DNA from: JBKQVT01 sp963804825
GTDB taxonomy: Bacteria > Planctomycetota > Planctomycetia > Pirellulales > Thermoguttaceae
Direction of reading: 5' to 3'
Length of the DNA: 64,000 bases
Assembly: GCA_963804825.1 (NCBI GenBank)
Contig: CAWDRV010000003.1
Coordinates: 1,488,001 to 1,552,000, forward strand
Shown piece by piece: positions 54,638-64,000 of this stretch (its first letter is position 1; each line of letters begins with the position of its first letter). The notes under the pieces are model-generated. The model was not told the DNA's origin. It made no database searches and saw only the letters and a list, made by a program, of their open reading frames with translations. Made by a program: the position numbers and the translations under genes.

Positions 54638-55347
54638 TCACCCGATCCAAAGCCCTTCGAGCCGCACCTGGTAGCTCTTGCCCGTGCGATTGAGGTAGTT
54701 CACCAGCCCGCTGTGGCGCCACTGCAACATGCACATCCGCGGCTGAAAGTAGTAGCGCCGCCCACTTTCAACTCGTTGCGATACTCGTGGACCAGCCCTT
54801 CGTAACCCTCGGCGATGTAATAGCCCAGGTCCTTGTAGCCCTGCTGCCGCGGCGTCAGCGGGCCGGTCACGCACCAGACGATCACGCCGGTCCGCCGATC
54901 CACCTCCATGGCCACGCCGCAATGCGTGATCGGGCAACCGCACGACATCCCCAGCGGCCGGCCTATCATAACATCGCCCACCGCGATCTCCAGTTCCCGC
55001 GTGATCAGCGGATTATGGGGCAGAATGATCTCGCGCGGTCCCGGCTCCTCGGGAAAGTGCTCCAGGTAGAAATCGAACTCGCGGCCGAGGCTGTCGTGCC
55101 ACGGCAGTTGCTCCGGACGCGGCGCGCGTCGGGCCGCGCCGCAGCCGCGGTCCACGATCGGCAGGCCGGCGTCGCGGGCGGGCCGGGCGACCGCGGGCGC
55201 CGTGGACACGCGCCGCTCGGAAAGATGGATGCAACGCCGGATCAGTTCCGGCCTGGCCGCCAATTGCTCGCGCAACTCCTCGCAGGTCCGATACCCGCAA
55301 ATGCCGCAATCCAGCCCGGGAAGCTCAATACTCGCCGTGGTAGACAT
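54638..55347 (-). CDS. 4Fe-4S cluster protein of a putative cofactor-assembly operon (one frameshift)
   Basis: About 236 residues. The N-terminus LDCGICGYRTCEELREQLAA has CxxCxxxxC with a later Cys (RRCIHL), the pattern of the 4Fe-4S domain found in corrinoid and CO-dehydrogenase-associated proteins. A second Cys cluster MSCGCPITHCGV lies near residue 150, then VIVWCVTGPL. The shift near 54763 moves to YYFQPRMCMLQWRHSGLVNY. It is the last gene of the ABC-GTPase-desulfurase operon and may be the scaffold or target of the cluster being made. Family not recognised further. Confidence 0.78.
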
Positions 55348-55373
55348 CGTAGGAATCCTCGTAGCGGATGATC

Positions 55374-56613
55374 CTAGGACGGCGTTGTCGCCGTCCCCCG
55401 GACGCAGTCCGGGGGCTTTTGCTTCGTCACCAATCCCCAATCGCTAATCCCCAATCCGTCCATGGGTCTCAGCGCGGCCACGGCGCGGGGAAAGACCTCC
55501 AGCAGCCGGTCGGCCTCGTCCATGGTGTTGAAACGTCCCAACGTGAGCCGCAACGAGCCACGCGCCCGCAACGGATCCAGTCCCATGGCCTCCAGGACGT
55601 GCGAGGGCCCTCCGGCGTGGATCGCGCTGCACGCGCTGCCGGAGGAAACCGCAATGCCCTCCTTGTCCAGTTCCAGCAGCAGCTTGATCGCCTCGCCTTC
55701 CATGCCGCGGAGTCCCAAGCAGAGGTGGCCGGGCAAGCGGCGCCAACGGTGGCCGATCAAATAGGCGCGATCGACCCGGGCGAGGATCCCCTCCAGCAGG
55801 TGCTCGCGGAGGCGGACCAGCCGGGCGATCTCGCCCGAGCCTTCGGCGGCGATCAATTCCGCGGCCCGACCCAATCCGACGATGCCGGCCACGTTCTCCG
55901 TGCCCGAGCGGCGGTCCTGCTCTTGACCGCCTCCGGGCAGCACGGGCCACAGCTTAACCCCCTTGCGGACATATAAGGCCCCGACGCCCTTCGGCCCGTG
56001 AATCTTGTGCCGCCGAGAGCGAGAGCAGATCGACGGGCAACGTCCGAACGTCCAGCGCGATCTTGCCCACCGCTTGCACCGCGTCGGTGTGGAACAGGGC
56101 GCCATGGCGGCGAGTGACCTCCGCCAGTTCCGCCACCGGTTGGATGACGCCGGTCACATTGTTGGCCGCCATCACCGAGACCAGCCGCGTGTTGGGCCGC
56201 AACGCCGCCGCCAAATCGGCCGGATCGACCAGGCCCTCGTCGTCAACCGGCAGGCGGGAAACCGCAACGCCCAGCCGCTCCAACTGCCGGCAGCAGGCGA
56301 GCACCGCCGGATGCTCGATGGCGCTGGTGACCACGTGGCAGTTCGCCGGCCCCGCGGCCAACAGCACCCCTTGCAGCGCCAGGTTGTCGGCCTCGGTGCC
56401 GCCGCTGGTGAAGACGATCTCGTCCGGCTCGGCGCCGAGCAAACCCGCCACCTGGCCCCGTGCCCGATCGATCGCCTCGCGGGCCTGCCGCCCCTCGACG
56501 TAGAGGCTGGCCGGGTTGCCCCAGAACTGCCGCAGAAACGGCTCCATGGCTTCGACCACCCGAGGGTCGGGCGGAGTCGTGGCGGCGTTGTCGAAATAAA
56601 TGCGAGGCGGCAC
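55374..56613 (-). CDS. cysteine desulfurase, NifS/IscS type (one frameshift)
   Basis: PLP enzyme that supplies sulfur from cysteine. About 400 residues: IYFDNAATTPPDPRVVEAME, FTSGGTEADNLALQGVLLAA, SAIEHPAVLACCRQL, MAANNVTGVIQPVAEL, HTDAVQAVGKIALDV, SLSAHKIHGPKGVGALYVRK with the PLP Lys (after a shift near 56015), RSGTENVAGIVGLGRAAEL and the active-site loop SSGSACSAIHAGG. GTG 56613 starts 4 bases after the GTPase stop. The last about 25 residues (SDWGLVTKQKPPDCVRGTAT) are encoded by octamer-like and family B repeats, so the ancestral stop was probably earlier. Confidence 0.92.
55395..55415. repeat. palindromic repeat, family B
   Basis: CCCCCGGACGCAGTCCGGGG then G, followed by CTTTTGC. Same stem as at 9175 and 10051, with loop GCA. 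It lies inside the 3' end of the cysteine desulfurase reading frame. Confidence 0.85.
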
Positions 56614-56616
56614 CGG

Positions 56617-57317
56617 TCATTCTCCCCGATAAAACGTCTGGTTCTCCAGCGCGCGGACCACGCCGAAGTGCGATTGCCAGCCGATATCCTTCTTGCCGAC
56701 GCAAATCGTGCAGGTGCCCACGGGCGGATTGCCGCGGAGCTGGAGCGTGTCCGACACGTCGTCGGAATCGAGGATCGCCGCGACCAACGGATCGATGCCG
56801 ATGCCGTGCAGGGCGTTGACCTCGCGGATCATGACGCGTGGGGCCACGTCCTGGATGCGGGCGCGGAAGACCTCGCGCTCGGCCTGCGAGAACGCGGTCG
56901 ATCTTGGTCACCACGGCCATGTCGGCCAGGGAGAGCATCGGCCCGACCTTCAACGGCAGGTTCATGCCGCTGGTGGCCTCCAACACGATGACGCCCAATC
57001 CGCCGTCCACGTACGGCGCAGCGGAGACACAGTCCGGCCGTTTCGACCAGCAACGCGTCGGCGCCGGACTGTTCCGCCCAGCGCAGCGCGTCGCCGAGCA
57101 CCATCACGTGGCAGTGGTCGGGACAAAGCTCGCCGGTATAGACCTTGCGCGTGGGAATGCCGAATTCCTTGGCCAGCAACTCGTCCTCGTCGGCGTATTG
57201 CACGTCGAGTTTCAGGAAGGCGACCCGGCGTCCGGACGCCAGCAGTTTCTTCGTGGCATGGCGCAAGACCGAGGTTTTTCCGGTCGTGGCGGGTCCGGCA
57301 CAAATGACCAGTTTCAT
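56617..57317 (-). CDS. HypB/CobW-like P-loop GTPase (two frameshifts)
   Basis: About 233 residues with the fold of SIMIBI GTPases that load metals into enzymes. P-loop CAGPATTGKTSVLRHATKKL, KLDVQYADEDELLAKEFGIP, a Cys motif GELCPDHCHVMVLGDALRWA, ALLVETAGLCLR (switch region), LSLADMAVVTKIDR (NKxD-like TKID) and a C-terminal GTCTICVGKKDIGWQSHFGV. The paired Cys motifs could bind metal. Shifts near 57022 and 56893. The ATG overlaps the ABC ATPase stop as ATGA, so the two are coupled. Role in cofactor assembly is inferred. Confidence 0.78.
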
Positions 57318-58130
57318 GCGACGCCCTGCAATTCCGCAACGTTCAACCCCTGCAATTCCTCGAACGTCCAACCGCAATCCGAGGCGGAGCTTCTCCCGCA
57401 GCGCCGAGAGGGCGTCGTCCAAACGAACCACCCGGACCGAAACCGCCTGCTCCTCGGCGCTGGTCGATAGGACCCGCGTAATGGAACCCCCTTGCATGAC
57501 GATGCGGAAATCGGAAAGCAGGGCGATCCGCGGATCGTGCGTCACGAAAATGAAAATCTTCCGATACTCGCGCAACAACTGGATGGCGCGGGTGCGATGG
57601 ATGCCGGCGTTCTCCACCTCGTCGAGCAAGACCACCGGCGTGCTGCAGATCACCGTCGCGTCGGCGATCAACAGAGCCCGGGTCTGTCCGCCCGAAAGCT
57701 CCGTCATCCGATTGTCCAAGTCGATCGGTTCGCCGGTCAGCTTATTGGCGAATTCGATCGTCTGGGCGACGAGCAAGGGCGATTCCGCGTCCCCGGTCCG
57801 CACCCGCGAATGCGTCAGCAGGAACTCGCGCACCGGCAGGTCGGAAAGAAACGTGGTGTGCTGGGTGATCAAGGCGATCGGGTTCCGCGCCGGGTTGTAG
57901 CGGAACTCCGGCGGGACGGGCTGATCGTTGATCAGCACCCGCCGGCCCGTCGGCGTGTCGCGGTCGGCGAACAACTCCAGGTCGTTGATCAGCGTCGTCT
58001 TGCCGGAACCCGTGGGCCCCACGATGCTGACCACCTGGCCCATCGTCAGGTCGATCCGTTCGAAGTCTTCCGGACGCCCAAGACGTCCATGTCCGCTCAG
58101 GATGGAAATCTTTTCTATCATAGTAAACAT
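57314..58130 (-). CDS. ABC-type ATPase of the putative cofactor-assembly operon (one frameshift)
   Basis: About 271 residues, soluble: Walker A IVGPTGSGKTTLINDLELFA, Q loop LITQHTTFLSDLPVREFLLT, signature MTELSGGQTRALLIADATVI, Walker B PVVLLDEVENAGIH and the switch VTHDPRIALL. No permease is nearby, so it is more like SufC or other non-transport ABC ATPases than an importer. A shift near 57367 restores FEELQGLNVAELQGVA and a TGA overlapping the next ATG. Without it the frame would appear fused to the GTPase. Start is ATG 58130 or 58121 (MIEKISILSGHGRLG). Confidence 0.78.
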
Positions 58131-58359
58131 ACTCGTCTAAGTTAGGGGGCCGCTTGTCCTCGTATTAGGTAATGCGGAATAGAACCGCATAGACGCAATT
58201 GGCGTGCCACGCGAAAATTGGCAAGAGATTGGCAATTGGGGATGCGATGCCTGCGGTTTCACAGCGGCGCGTGCAGGTGGGATGGAAAAGGCAGCAGATT
58301 TGACGGGGGCCGCCCGTGATATGTGGTTGCCATGCCGTTGCCTATCCAAGAACTCCCGG
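58131..58359. other. intergenic region
   Basis: About 230 bases, lower in G+C than its surroundings, between two minus-strand genes. It has no gene. It contains a degraded family C element (CCTGCGGTTTCACAGC, about 58250) and probably the promoter of the cofactor operon (no clear boxes seen). Confidence 0.45.
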
Positions 58360-61300
58360 TCATTTACGGTTGCAAGAGGGGCGGCCGATCGCTTCGGCCG
58401 CGGAACCGGGACGGTCAAGAAATGTCGGGACCGGAAAGGACTCCCTTGCGTGAGGCGCTGACGTCCGCCTCCGCCGCCGCGCGTAGCCGAGCAGCCCGAC
58501 GACGGCGACGCCCAGCAGGACGACGGTGGAGGGCTCGGGCACGGCGGCCGCCGGAACGACCCCGGCGATCGAGCCCGTGCCGCCGAGCGAAGCCCCGCCG
58601 CCGGTGGCCACGGCGCCGCCCTCGCTTGCCGTCAAAGCCGTTGCAACGGTCCCGCTGGTCGCGCTGGTCTCCGTCGCGGTGTCGGTTGCGTCGGTCGCGG
58701 GCGACGAGGCGCCCAACAACCTGCCCAACGCCACGTAGCCGCCGGCGTCGAACGTCACAACGCCCGTGCTCGGAACGGCGGACGGTCTGGCGAAGTCGAG
58801 CGTCCCGCTCGAGGCTTCGGTGCCGCCGGTGTACGTGTTCGTTCCGGCCAACACTTGGGTTCCGCTGCCGCTCATGACGAGTTTGATCGTGCCCAAGGTA
58901 CCGCCGCCGGCGATCATGCCGCTGAAGGTGGTCGTGCCGCCGGTGGGGCTGAGGGTCAGCGTGGATGGCACGTAGCCGGCCGTGCTGCTGATTACGGTTC
59001 CTGCACTGCCGGGCCCAGCGTCGGCCAGCGAGACCACTTGTTGGGACATCCCGTTGAGGTCCAGCGTTCCGCCGGTGGCAATCACCACGGGCGTGGACGG
59101 CATCGCCGGGCTGGTGTTGCCAACGGTGATGCCGCTGCCGACGGTCCTGTAAAGGGTGGCGACGTTGGCGGCGCTGAGGGCGTTGCTGTAGACGGAAACC
59201 TCGTCGATCTCGCCGTGAAAATTATTTCCGTTATTGCCAAGATAGCCGATTGCCATCGACCCGTCCGATCCCATGAACAGCGGGGTGGCAATCGGCGTCA
59301 CAGAACCCACCGAGCCGCCGTTGACATAGAAGACCGCGGACGGGGCGCTGGAGAACCGCGCACGTGATCATGTACCACGTGTTGGTCGTGAGCGACGACG
59401 CCAAGGTGATGCGGCCGGTCGTATTATGGGTAGTGCCGCTGCCGATGTTGTAACTGATGGCTGTGCCTCCAGAGAGATACATGTTGAACGTAATGTTCTC
59501 GCTGCCGAAGCAAGTGGAGAAGATGCCGTTCGTGATGCCGTTGGTTCCGCTGGTCAACGAAGAGGCGTTGATCCAGGCCGACACCGTGAAGTTGTTGTAG
59601 CCGGTCCCGGTCCCGACCAAGGACGGCGAAGCGGGCACAAAGACCCAATTACTGCCGGTGAGGACGAGCGACGAGCCGCTCTTGGCGGTAGCCGAGTAGC
59701 CGATCGCGCCGGTGCCGCCGGGGGTGCCGGTGTTTCCGTTGCCGCTGCTGTCGCTGAGGTCGCCGTCAAACTTGTAGTAGGCGAGGATGCTCGAGAACGG
59801 GAGTTGGAGGACGCCGCTGCTGATCGTCGTGACGCCGGTGTAGCTGTTGCTGCTGTTGAGGACTAGCGTGCCGGGGCCCATCTGGGTCACGCGGCCGCTG
59901 CCGCTGATCGGGAATGCGAGGGTCACTTTGTCCGAGCGATCGAAGGCCAGGACGCCGTTGTCGACGATCGCGCTGGTGCCGCCGATCGAGCCGGTCGTGC
60001 CGCCGGTCCCGACCTGCAACGTGCCGGCGGTGATCGTGGTCGGGCCGCTGTAGGTGTTGCTGCCCGCGAGGACCTGCGTGCCGGGGCCGTTGAGAATCAA
60101 AGAAGTCTTGCCGGCGCCGTCCTGAATGACGCCGCTGAAAGTGGCGGAGCCCCCGGCGGGCGCCACCGTGAGCGTTGGCGCGGCGGACGTGCTGTCGGTC
60201 ACGGCGCCCCCGCCGCCGCTCAGGTCGGACAACCCGGCGACCGTTTGGCTGGCGCCGCCCAGATCGAGGGTTGCGCCGCTGGCGATCTGCACCGGGCTCG
60301 TCGTCGGCAGGGCGCCGTAGGCGGAGGCCCCGGTCAGGTATAAAGAATTGATCTGGGCCGCCGTGAGCACGCTGTCGTAAAGCTGGAAGTCGTCCACCGA
60401 GAGGTAGCGGCTGGGGTAGTAGTTATGGCCGCCGACATTCAAGGCGCCGGTCCCGTCTCCGAATTCGGGCGGCCCGCTCAATGTTCCCGACGCCCCAAGG
60501 ACCCCGTCCACATAAATGCTGTATCCCGTGCTGTCCACCGCATAGGTGACCATGTGCCAGGTGTTGAGGGGCAGCGAGCACGCGCAGGTCGCGCTCTGGG
60601 TGAGCCAGCCCGTGCTTTGCCCGCCGGCAGCCTGAATGGCGGCAGTAAAGCACGAGGTCGTGGGGGAGTAGGTCTCCATGAAACCGGTATTCGAGTTATT
60701 ATTGCAGCACGCCACGAGGTAAGCGTTGGAAGCGGTGGAGCTGATGCTGCACCAGAGGGAATCGGTCCACGCGGAGAAGCCATTGATGGTGGAGTTCGCG
60801 GGGCAAGTGATCCACCCGGCTGGAGGCACCTTGATCCCTTGGGCGAAGCGGCCGGCGACATAAATTCCCCCGCTTTCCGTCACGGTTGCATTGTTGCCGT
60901 TCCCGCTGGCATCCAGAATGGCTGCACCGGTGGGGGGCGCGTACCCGACCGTGCCGTCGAAGGTGTAATGGACAACGGGTGTCGTCGCGGACAGCGAAGC
61001 GGCCAATTGCAACGTGCCCGCCGTGATGGAGGTGGCGCCGGAGTAACTGCCGCCGAAGGTGAGTTGGGCGGAGCCGGCCGTGGTCAAACCGTTGCCGCCG
61101 ACCAAGACGGAACTGATCGTGGCGTTCTGAAGGGTGGTGATCGTGCCGGCAACCTCCAGCGACCCGCCGCTGACGGTGTACCCGCTGCCGGTGAAGGTGA
61201 TGTTTCCCACCGTCACCGGGCTCACCGAGTTCGAGATGGTGATGGTGGAGCCGGCAGGGTCACTGCTGGGGACATAGAAGTTGGCGTCGTCGCCGGGCGT

Positions 61301-61480
61301 CCATGTCGTGGCGCCGTTGCCACTGGTGTCGGTGGTCCAATTAATGTCGGTTTCCCAGCACCCACCGTCCGTATAATACCAATAAAGGACACTCGCCCGG
61401 GCTGCGGGCGTTGCCAGAAAGAGCACGCCCCCCATCGTCATGAAAACAACCGCGACCGAAACCATCCCCTTGCTGCTCAT
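58360..61480 (-). CDS. LamG / autotransporter-repeat protein with PEP-CTERM anchor (one frameshift)
   Basis: A very large exported protein of about 1040 residues. Signal VSVAVVFMTMGGVLFLATPA, then alternating passenger repeats (GSNTYSGPTTITAGTLQVGT; NSYTGVTTISSGVLQLPF; GTNTYTGGTEASSGTLDF) and three LamG (concanavalin-like) domains with HYTFDGTVGYAPPTG, YYKFDGDLSDSSGNGNTGT and GEIDEVSVYSNALS. The C-terminus AAVPEPSTVVLLGVAVVGLL then GYARRRRR is a PEP-CTERM sorting signal for exosortase processing. It reads on for about 38 residues after the Arg run, so a stop may have been missed near 58460. Shift near 59355. Probably surface or extracellular-matrix located. Confidence 0.88.
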
Positions 61481-62348
61481 GGTACCCCTTTCCACTTGCA
61501 AAGTAAGACCGTCGCCGCTGACTGCTCTTCCTGGCCTTCACGGTCCTCCGGCAGATCAAGCCATCCCTTGACAAGCTGGCCCTCCGCAACTTCTCGCTCT
61601 CGCGCTTGCCTCGCCCGCCGATCGCGGCGAGTTCTCACCCCAGGCCAAAACCGGGAAGAACAACTTCCGGCCAACGAACGCCTGGCACGGTTGGTCCGCG
61701 GTACGCGAGCCGGCGAAATGCACTCAAGGGACGACCATCCTCGCGCGGGACGTTCGTCGCCGGACGCGGTCGCTGCCTCCAGGATTAGGTCTAACGATGA
61801 TGACGAGAACTTCAATATACCAAAATTGGCGGAAATATCAAGAATTTGACGTGGGGGCGCCGCAAGAAAGCAGGAATTTCGCCTATGGGCGGGTAAAACT
61901 GTCGAAAATTGGCGCACCCGGGTTAGGCGCCGACAGCCCGCGGCCGATCGAGGTCGTGCTCAGCGGCTCGTCGTTTACCGGCGGGCCGATCCGGGTGAAC
62001 ACGAACAACTGTTTTGGGCGAGGCGCTACGTCCGCTTTCGCCGCCACACATAGCCCAGCAGCCCGTCGGCGGATGATGAGGGGGGCAGCGGGAAAGGCGG
62101 AAAAACCGGAAAAGCCGTTCCTGCCACAGTAGCAAATCGACGACACCAGCCTTTCCGTCGGCAAGGCATAGGAGATAGGCCACCGTTCAGGCTTTTGCCC
62201 CATTGCTCGGCAGAAACGATGGCAAGGGGTGGAACAGTTCACGAGAAGGCTTCCCCCGGAAGGGCCGATGAACAGATCATGTTGCGTTGGCGACAGCCCG
62301 GATTATCGTGACTGAGTCAACGGGAAACCGAGGAGTGGAAAAGTCGGA
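61481..62348. other. 868-bp intergenic region with a PEP-CTERM-like remnant
   Basis: No convincing intact gene. On the minus strand at about 62030-62065 the sequence reads GLLGYVWRRKRT then stop, the typical last residues of a PEP-CTERM anchor, without the PEP motif or upstream domains, so a degraded copy is likely. Composition is AT-richer at 61790-61890. A 111-residue reading at 61797-62132 (plus) has poor codon usage and is not called. Confidence 0.5.
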
Positions 62349-63299
62349 ATGGGCGCCAAGGATTTGCGGAGAGAGCGTGCCGTGCGACGCATGTGGGAAA
62401 GCGTAACCGCCACAGTGGCGAGCGGACTTATTCTCTGGTCGGTGACAAGCTCGATGTCACAGCCTACTGCTCCCACGGCCGAAAGGATGGCAGTCGCCAC
62501 GGCGCCTGCCATTCAGCCCACAGCGCCTGCCGTTCAGCCCACGGCGACACCCAACGACCCCTCGCTCGCCATATCCACGACAAGCGAAGCCCCTCCGTCA
62601 CGAATGGGCGCGGACTTGTCGATCCCAACTTCCGTTCCAGGACCGACGGGCGCCCTGCCGCCTCTGAATGTAAATTTGCTTCCCTATTCGGTTCCTGTCG
62701 GATCCGTCTTGCTCTATGAAGACTTCTCGCATTACCGAGAAGGAGATACAACAGCCTGGGGACCGAATACCTTGATAAAGACGGGCCTCGATCACCGCAA
62801 TTGGCTGGTTTCCAATGTCGATGGGACACATCCCGTTGGTCGTAGGATACGGCTGCCGAGCGCGTTTTACTTCGAATGCCGGTACTCCGCTTACATGCCT
62901 GAAGTCACACGAGGCGTTCTTGGCTGGTGGAAAGAGCCGGTCTCCACCAAAATCTCGTTCCTGAACGACCAAGGAGTCAAGTATGCCATCCAGTGGGTGA
63001 TTCAATGTGGGAACGACACGACACGACTCAATCCGCTCGGATCGTCGTCTCTGTACGCGAAGAAGTGTTATCACACCATCAAGTTGCCTGACGGGACTGC
63101 CAACGAGGTTGGAGTCATTCAACCGACGGGCAGGCTGCGGATCGACCGGGACAACAATATCGTCAAGGTGTTTATGGACGGTCAGGCCGCGGCGGTCGGA
63201 ACCATGGGTCCAATGGGCCAACTGGTTGGATTCGAGATCGAGGTCGTCAAGGCCAAGAACGGTACGTTGTCCTTCACGGAATTCAAGATCGCTCGCTAG
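62349..63299 (+). CDS. membrane-anchored protein with Pro/Thr/Ala linker and LamG-like C-terminal domain
   Basis: A 316-residue protein. An N-terminal hydrophobic helix (SVTATVASGLILWSVTSSM) is followed by a linker with repeated IQPTAPAVQPTA-type units to about residue 110, then a domain of about 190 residues: SVLLYEDFSHYREGDTTAWG, FYFECRYSAYMPEVTRGVLG, RLRIDRDNNIVKVFMDGQAA and FEIEVVKAKNGTLSFTEFKI. The EDFS opening and DGQ strand pattern fit a concanavalin-like (LamG or 3-keto-disaccharide hydrolase-like) lectin fold. G+C is lower than in neighbours. Frame intact. Function unknown. Confidence 0.7.
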   Translation: MGAKDLRRERAVRRMWESVTATVASGLILWSVTSSMSQPTAPTAERMAVATAPAIQPTAPAVQPTATPNDPSLAISTTSEAPPSRMGADLSIPTSVPGPTGALPPLNVNLLPYSVPVGSVLLYEDFSHYREGDTTAWGPNTLIKTGLDHRNWLVSNVDGTHPVGRRIRLPSAFYFECRYSAYMPEVTRGVLGWWKEPVSTKISFLNDQGVKYAIQWVIQCGNDTTRLNPLGSSSLYAKKCYHTIKLPDGTANEVGVIQPTGRLRIDRDNNIVKVFMDGQAAAVGTMGPMGQLVGFEIEVVKAKNGTLSFTEFKIAR

Positions 63300-63496
63300 A
63301 CCCCCATCTCCTGCGTGAAGTTGCCGCCGAGCCGCTTGGGGTCCTGCCCGTGCAGCCCCTCCCACTTGAACCCGGCGTCGATCCCGTGCCGGATCGCCTG
63401 CCGAAGCCTCGGGCTTTCCGCGATGGCCAGGGCAACGTCGTCAACGTCCCGAAGGTCCCTTGTTCCCGCCCCGCGGGGACATCGCGCACCTTGCAA
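63296..63496 (-). CDS. small open frame, possibly a gene fragment (66 aa)
   Basis: The C-terminal half reads ALAIAESPRLRQAIRHGIDA then GFKWEGLHGQDPKRLGG, whose composition looks protein-like and could be the end of a degraded gene. It overlaps the stop region of the plus-strand gene by 4 bases and lies directly after the GH5 gene on the same strand, so it might also be a frameshifted tail or partner of it. Not recognised. Confidence 0.3.
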   Translation of the reverse strand: MQGARCPRGAGTRDLRDVDDVALAIAESPRLRQAIRHGIDAGFKWEGLHGQDPKRLGGNFTQEMGV

Positions 63497-63502
63497 AACC
63501 TT

Positions 63503-64000
63503 TCAGCCCGGCGGAGCGGGCGTCAACAGGGCCTCCTTGAGCGGACGGACCCACTGGCCATGCTGCGCGTCATAGACGCCGAAACCCGAACAGAACTCCC
63601 AATAGGCGAAACCCATCTTGCGTCGCAGGGCCTCGGCTGCGACAAAGCGGGTCCAGCGGGCACGCGATTCCAGGTCCGCCTTGCCGTAGGCCCCGAACTC
63701 GCCCAGGTAGAGCGGCCGGCGGTGTTTGACCGCCCAGGTGATCGCCGCGTCGAGGTCCCGCCGGACGGCCTCTCGCTCGGCCTTCGTGCCCGTCCACTTC
63801 GTGCCCAGCCACTTCTGCGACTCCGGTCCGACCCACGAGGCGCCCTGATGGGTGAACTGGAATGGACTGTAGTAGTGGACGGTGACCACGAGATGGCGGT
63901 CGTCGTCGGGCAGTTTCAGCTTGGGCAACTCGTTGATGCTGTTCCAGCCGACCGGGCCGACCACGATCTGGCGCGCCGGGTTGCTCCGCCGGACGACGCC
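63503..64000 (-). CDS. glycoside hydrolase family 5-like enzyme, C-terminal part (cut by window edge)
   Basis: The last 165 residues of a cellulase-fold hydrolase; the start lies beyond the window. Visible family features are VVGPVGWNSINELPKL, HLVVTVHYYSPFQFTHQGAS (the conserved HYY, with the active-site His), WAVKHRRPLYLGEFGAYGKA, where the Glu of GEFG is the expected nucleophile, and FAYWEFCSGFGVYDAQHGQW. It fits a polysaccharide-degrading role alongside the LamG proteins. Frame is open to the window end. Confidence 0.85.
   Translation of the reverse strand, partial: GVVRRSNPARQIVVGPVGWNSINELPKLKLPDDDRHLVVTVHYYSPFQFTHQGASWVGPESQKWLGTKWTGTKAEREAVRRDLDAAITWAVKHRRPLYLGEFGAYGKADLESRARWTRFVAAEALRRKMGFAYWEFCSGFGVYDAQHGQWVRPLKEALLTPAPPG

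Noticed and set aside
56829..58130. Apparent fusion of the ABC ATPase and the GTPase in a single 433-residue frame
   Set aside because: Allowing one frameshift near 57367 gives a natural C-terminus (FEELQGLNVAELQGVA) ending in a TGA that overlaps the GTPase ATG as ATGA. The fusion is better explained by an indel.
61797..62132. 111-residue plus-strand frame as a gene
   Set aside because: It lacks a ribosome binding site, crosses the minus-strand PEP-CTERM remnant and has no protein-like conservation pattern.

Overview
The window looks like chromosomal DNA of a planctomycete, probably of the Pirellulales type. The evidence is high G+C, a DUF1559 pseudopilin followed by an EF-hand lipoprotein, a PEP-CTERM LamG protein, a DUF1570 peptidase-like protein, a fused AroD-AroE enzyme, and many lineage-style conserved hypotheticals separated by dense palindromic repeats. 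No rRNA, tRNA or CRISPR array was recognised. The housekeeping genes are scattered, with only short operons.

Layout. 0-1.35 kb: two tandem copies of a 964-bp IS5-type element, the first cut by the window edge. 1.4-9 kb: small membrane protein and enolase (minus); then psd, pssA, ribE, rsmA, a 91-aa unknown and a sigma-54 response regulator (plus). 9-12 kb: an HExxH metallopeptidase-like gene bounded by inverted repeats and octamer arrays, then mutL. 12.3-14.3 kb: an IS4-like element interrupted by an IS200/IS605 element. 14.3-17.7 kb: aroDE, aroK, prepilin peptidase. 18-22.3 kb: DUF1559 pseudopilin, lipoproteins, secreted Pro/Gly-rich protein, surE. 22.4-30.3 kb: candidate 6S-like RNA, RNase Y, YmdB-type phosphoesterase, DUF2752, a lipoprotein, a possible haem sensor kinase and a YqjD/YqjE-like membrane operon. 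30.3-42 kb: hypotheticals, DUF1570 protein, dnaA, GNAT, nnrE, FmdB, an LRR lipoprotein, a Tat-exported Gfo/Idh-type protein. 42-54.4 kb: guaB, M3 peptidase, lplA, S41 protease, folC, histidine kinase, pnp-rpsO, NUDIX. 54.6-58.1 kb: a compact minus-strand operon (ABC ATPase, HypB/CobW-like GTPase, cysteine desulfurase, 4Fe-4S protein) that looks like an uncharacterised metallocofactor assembly system. 58.4-64 kb: a PEP-CTERM surface protein, an intergenic stretch with a degraded sorting signal, an anchored LamG-like protein and part of a GH5 glycosidase.

About 25 genes carry +1 or -1 frameshifts, while long neighbours such as guaB, folC, rny and the response regulator are intact. Most shifts are explained by one extra C or G, or a lost G in a G run. 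They hit essential genes (dnaA, mutL, aroDE, pnp), so I read them as consensus errors and annotate those genes as whole CDS spanning the shifts.

Intergenic DNA is unusually structured. It holds an octamer GGGATTTA family often abutting start codons, several palindromic repeat families with compensatory stem changes, and a 143-bp double inverted repeat.
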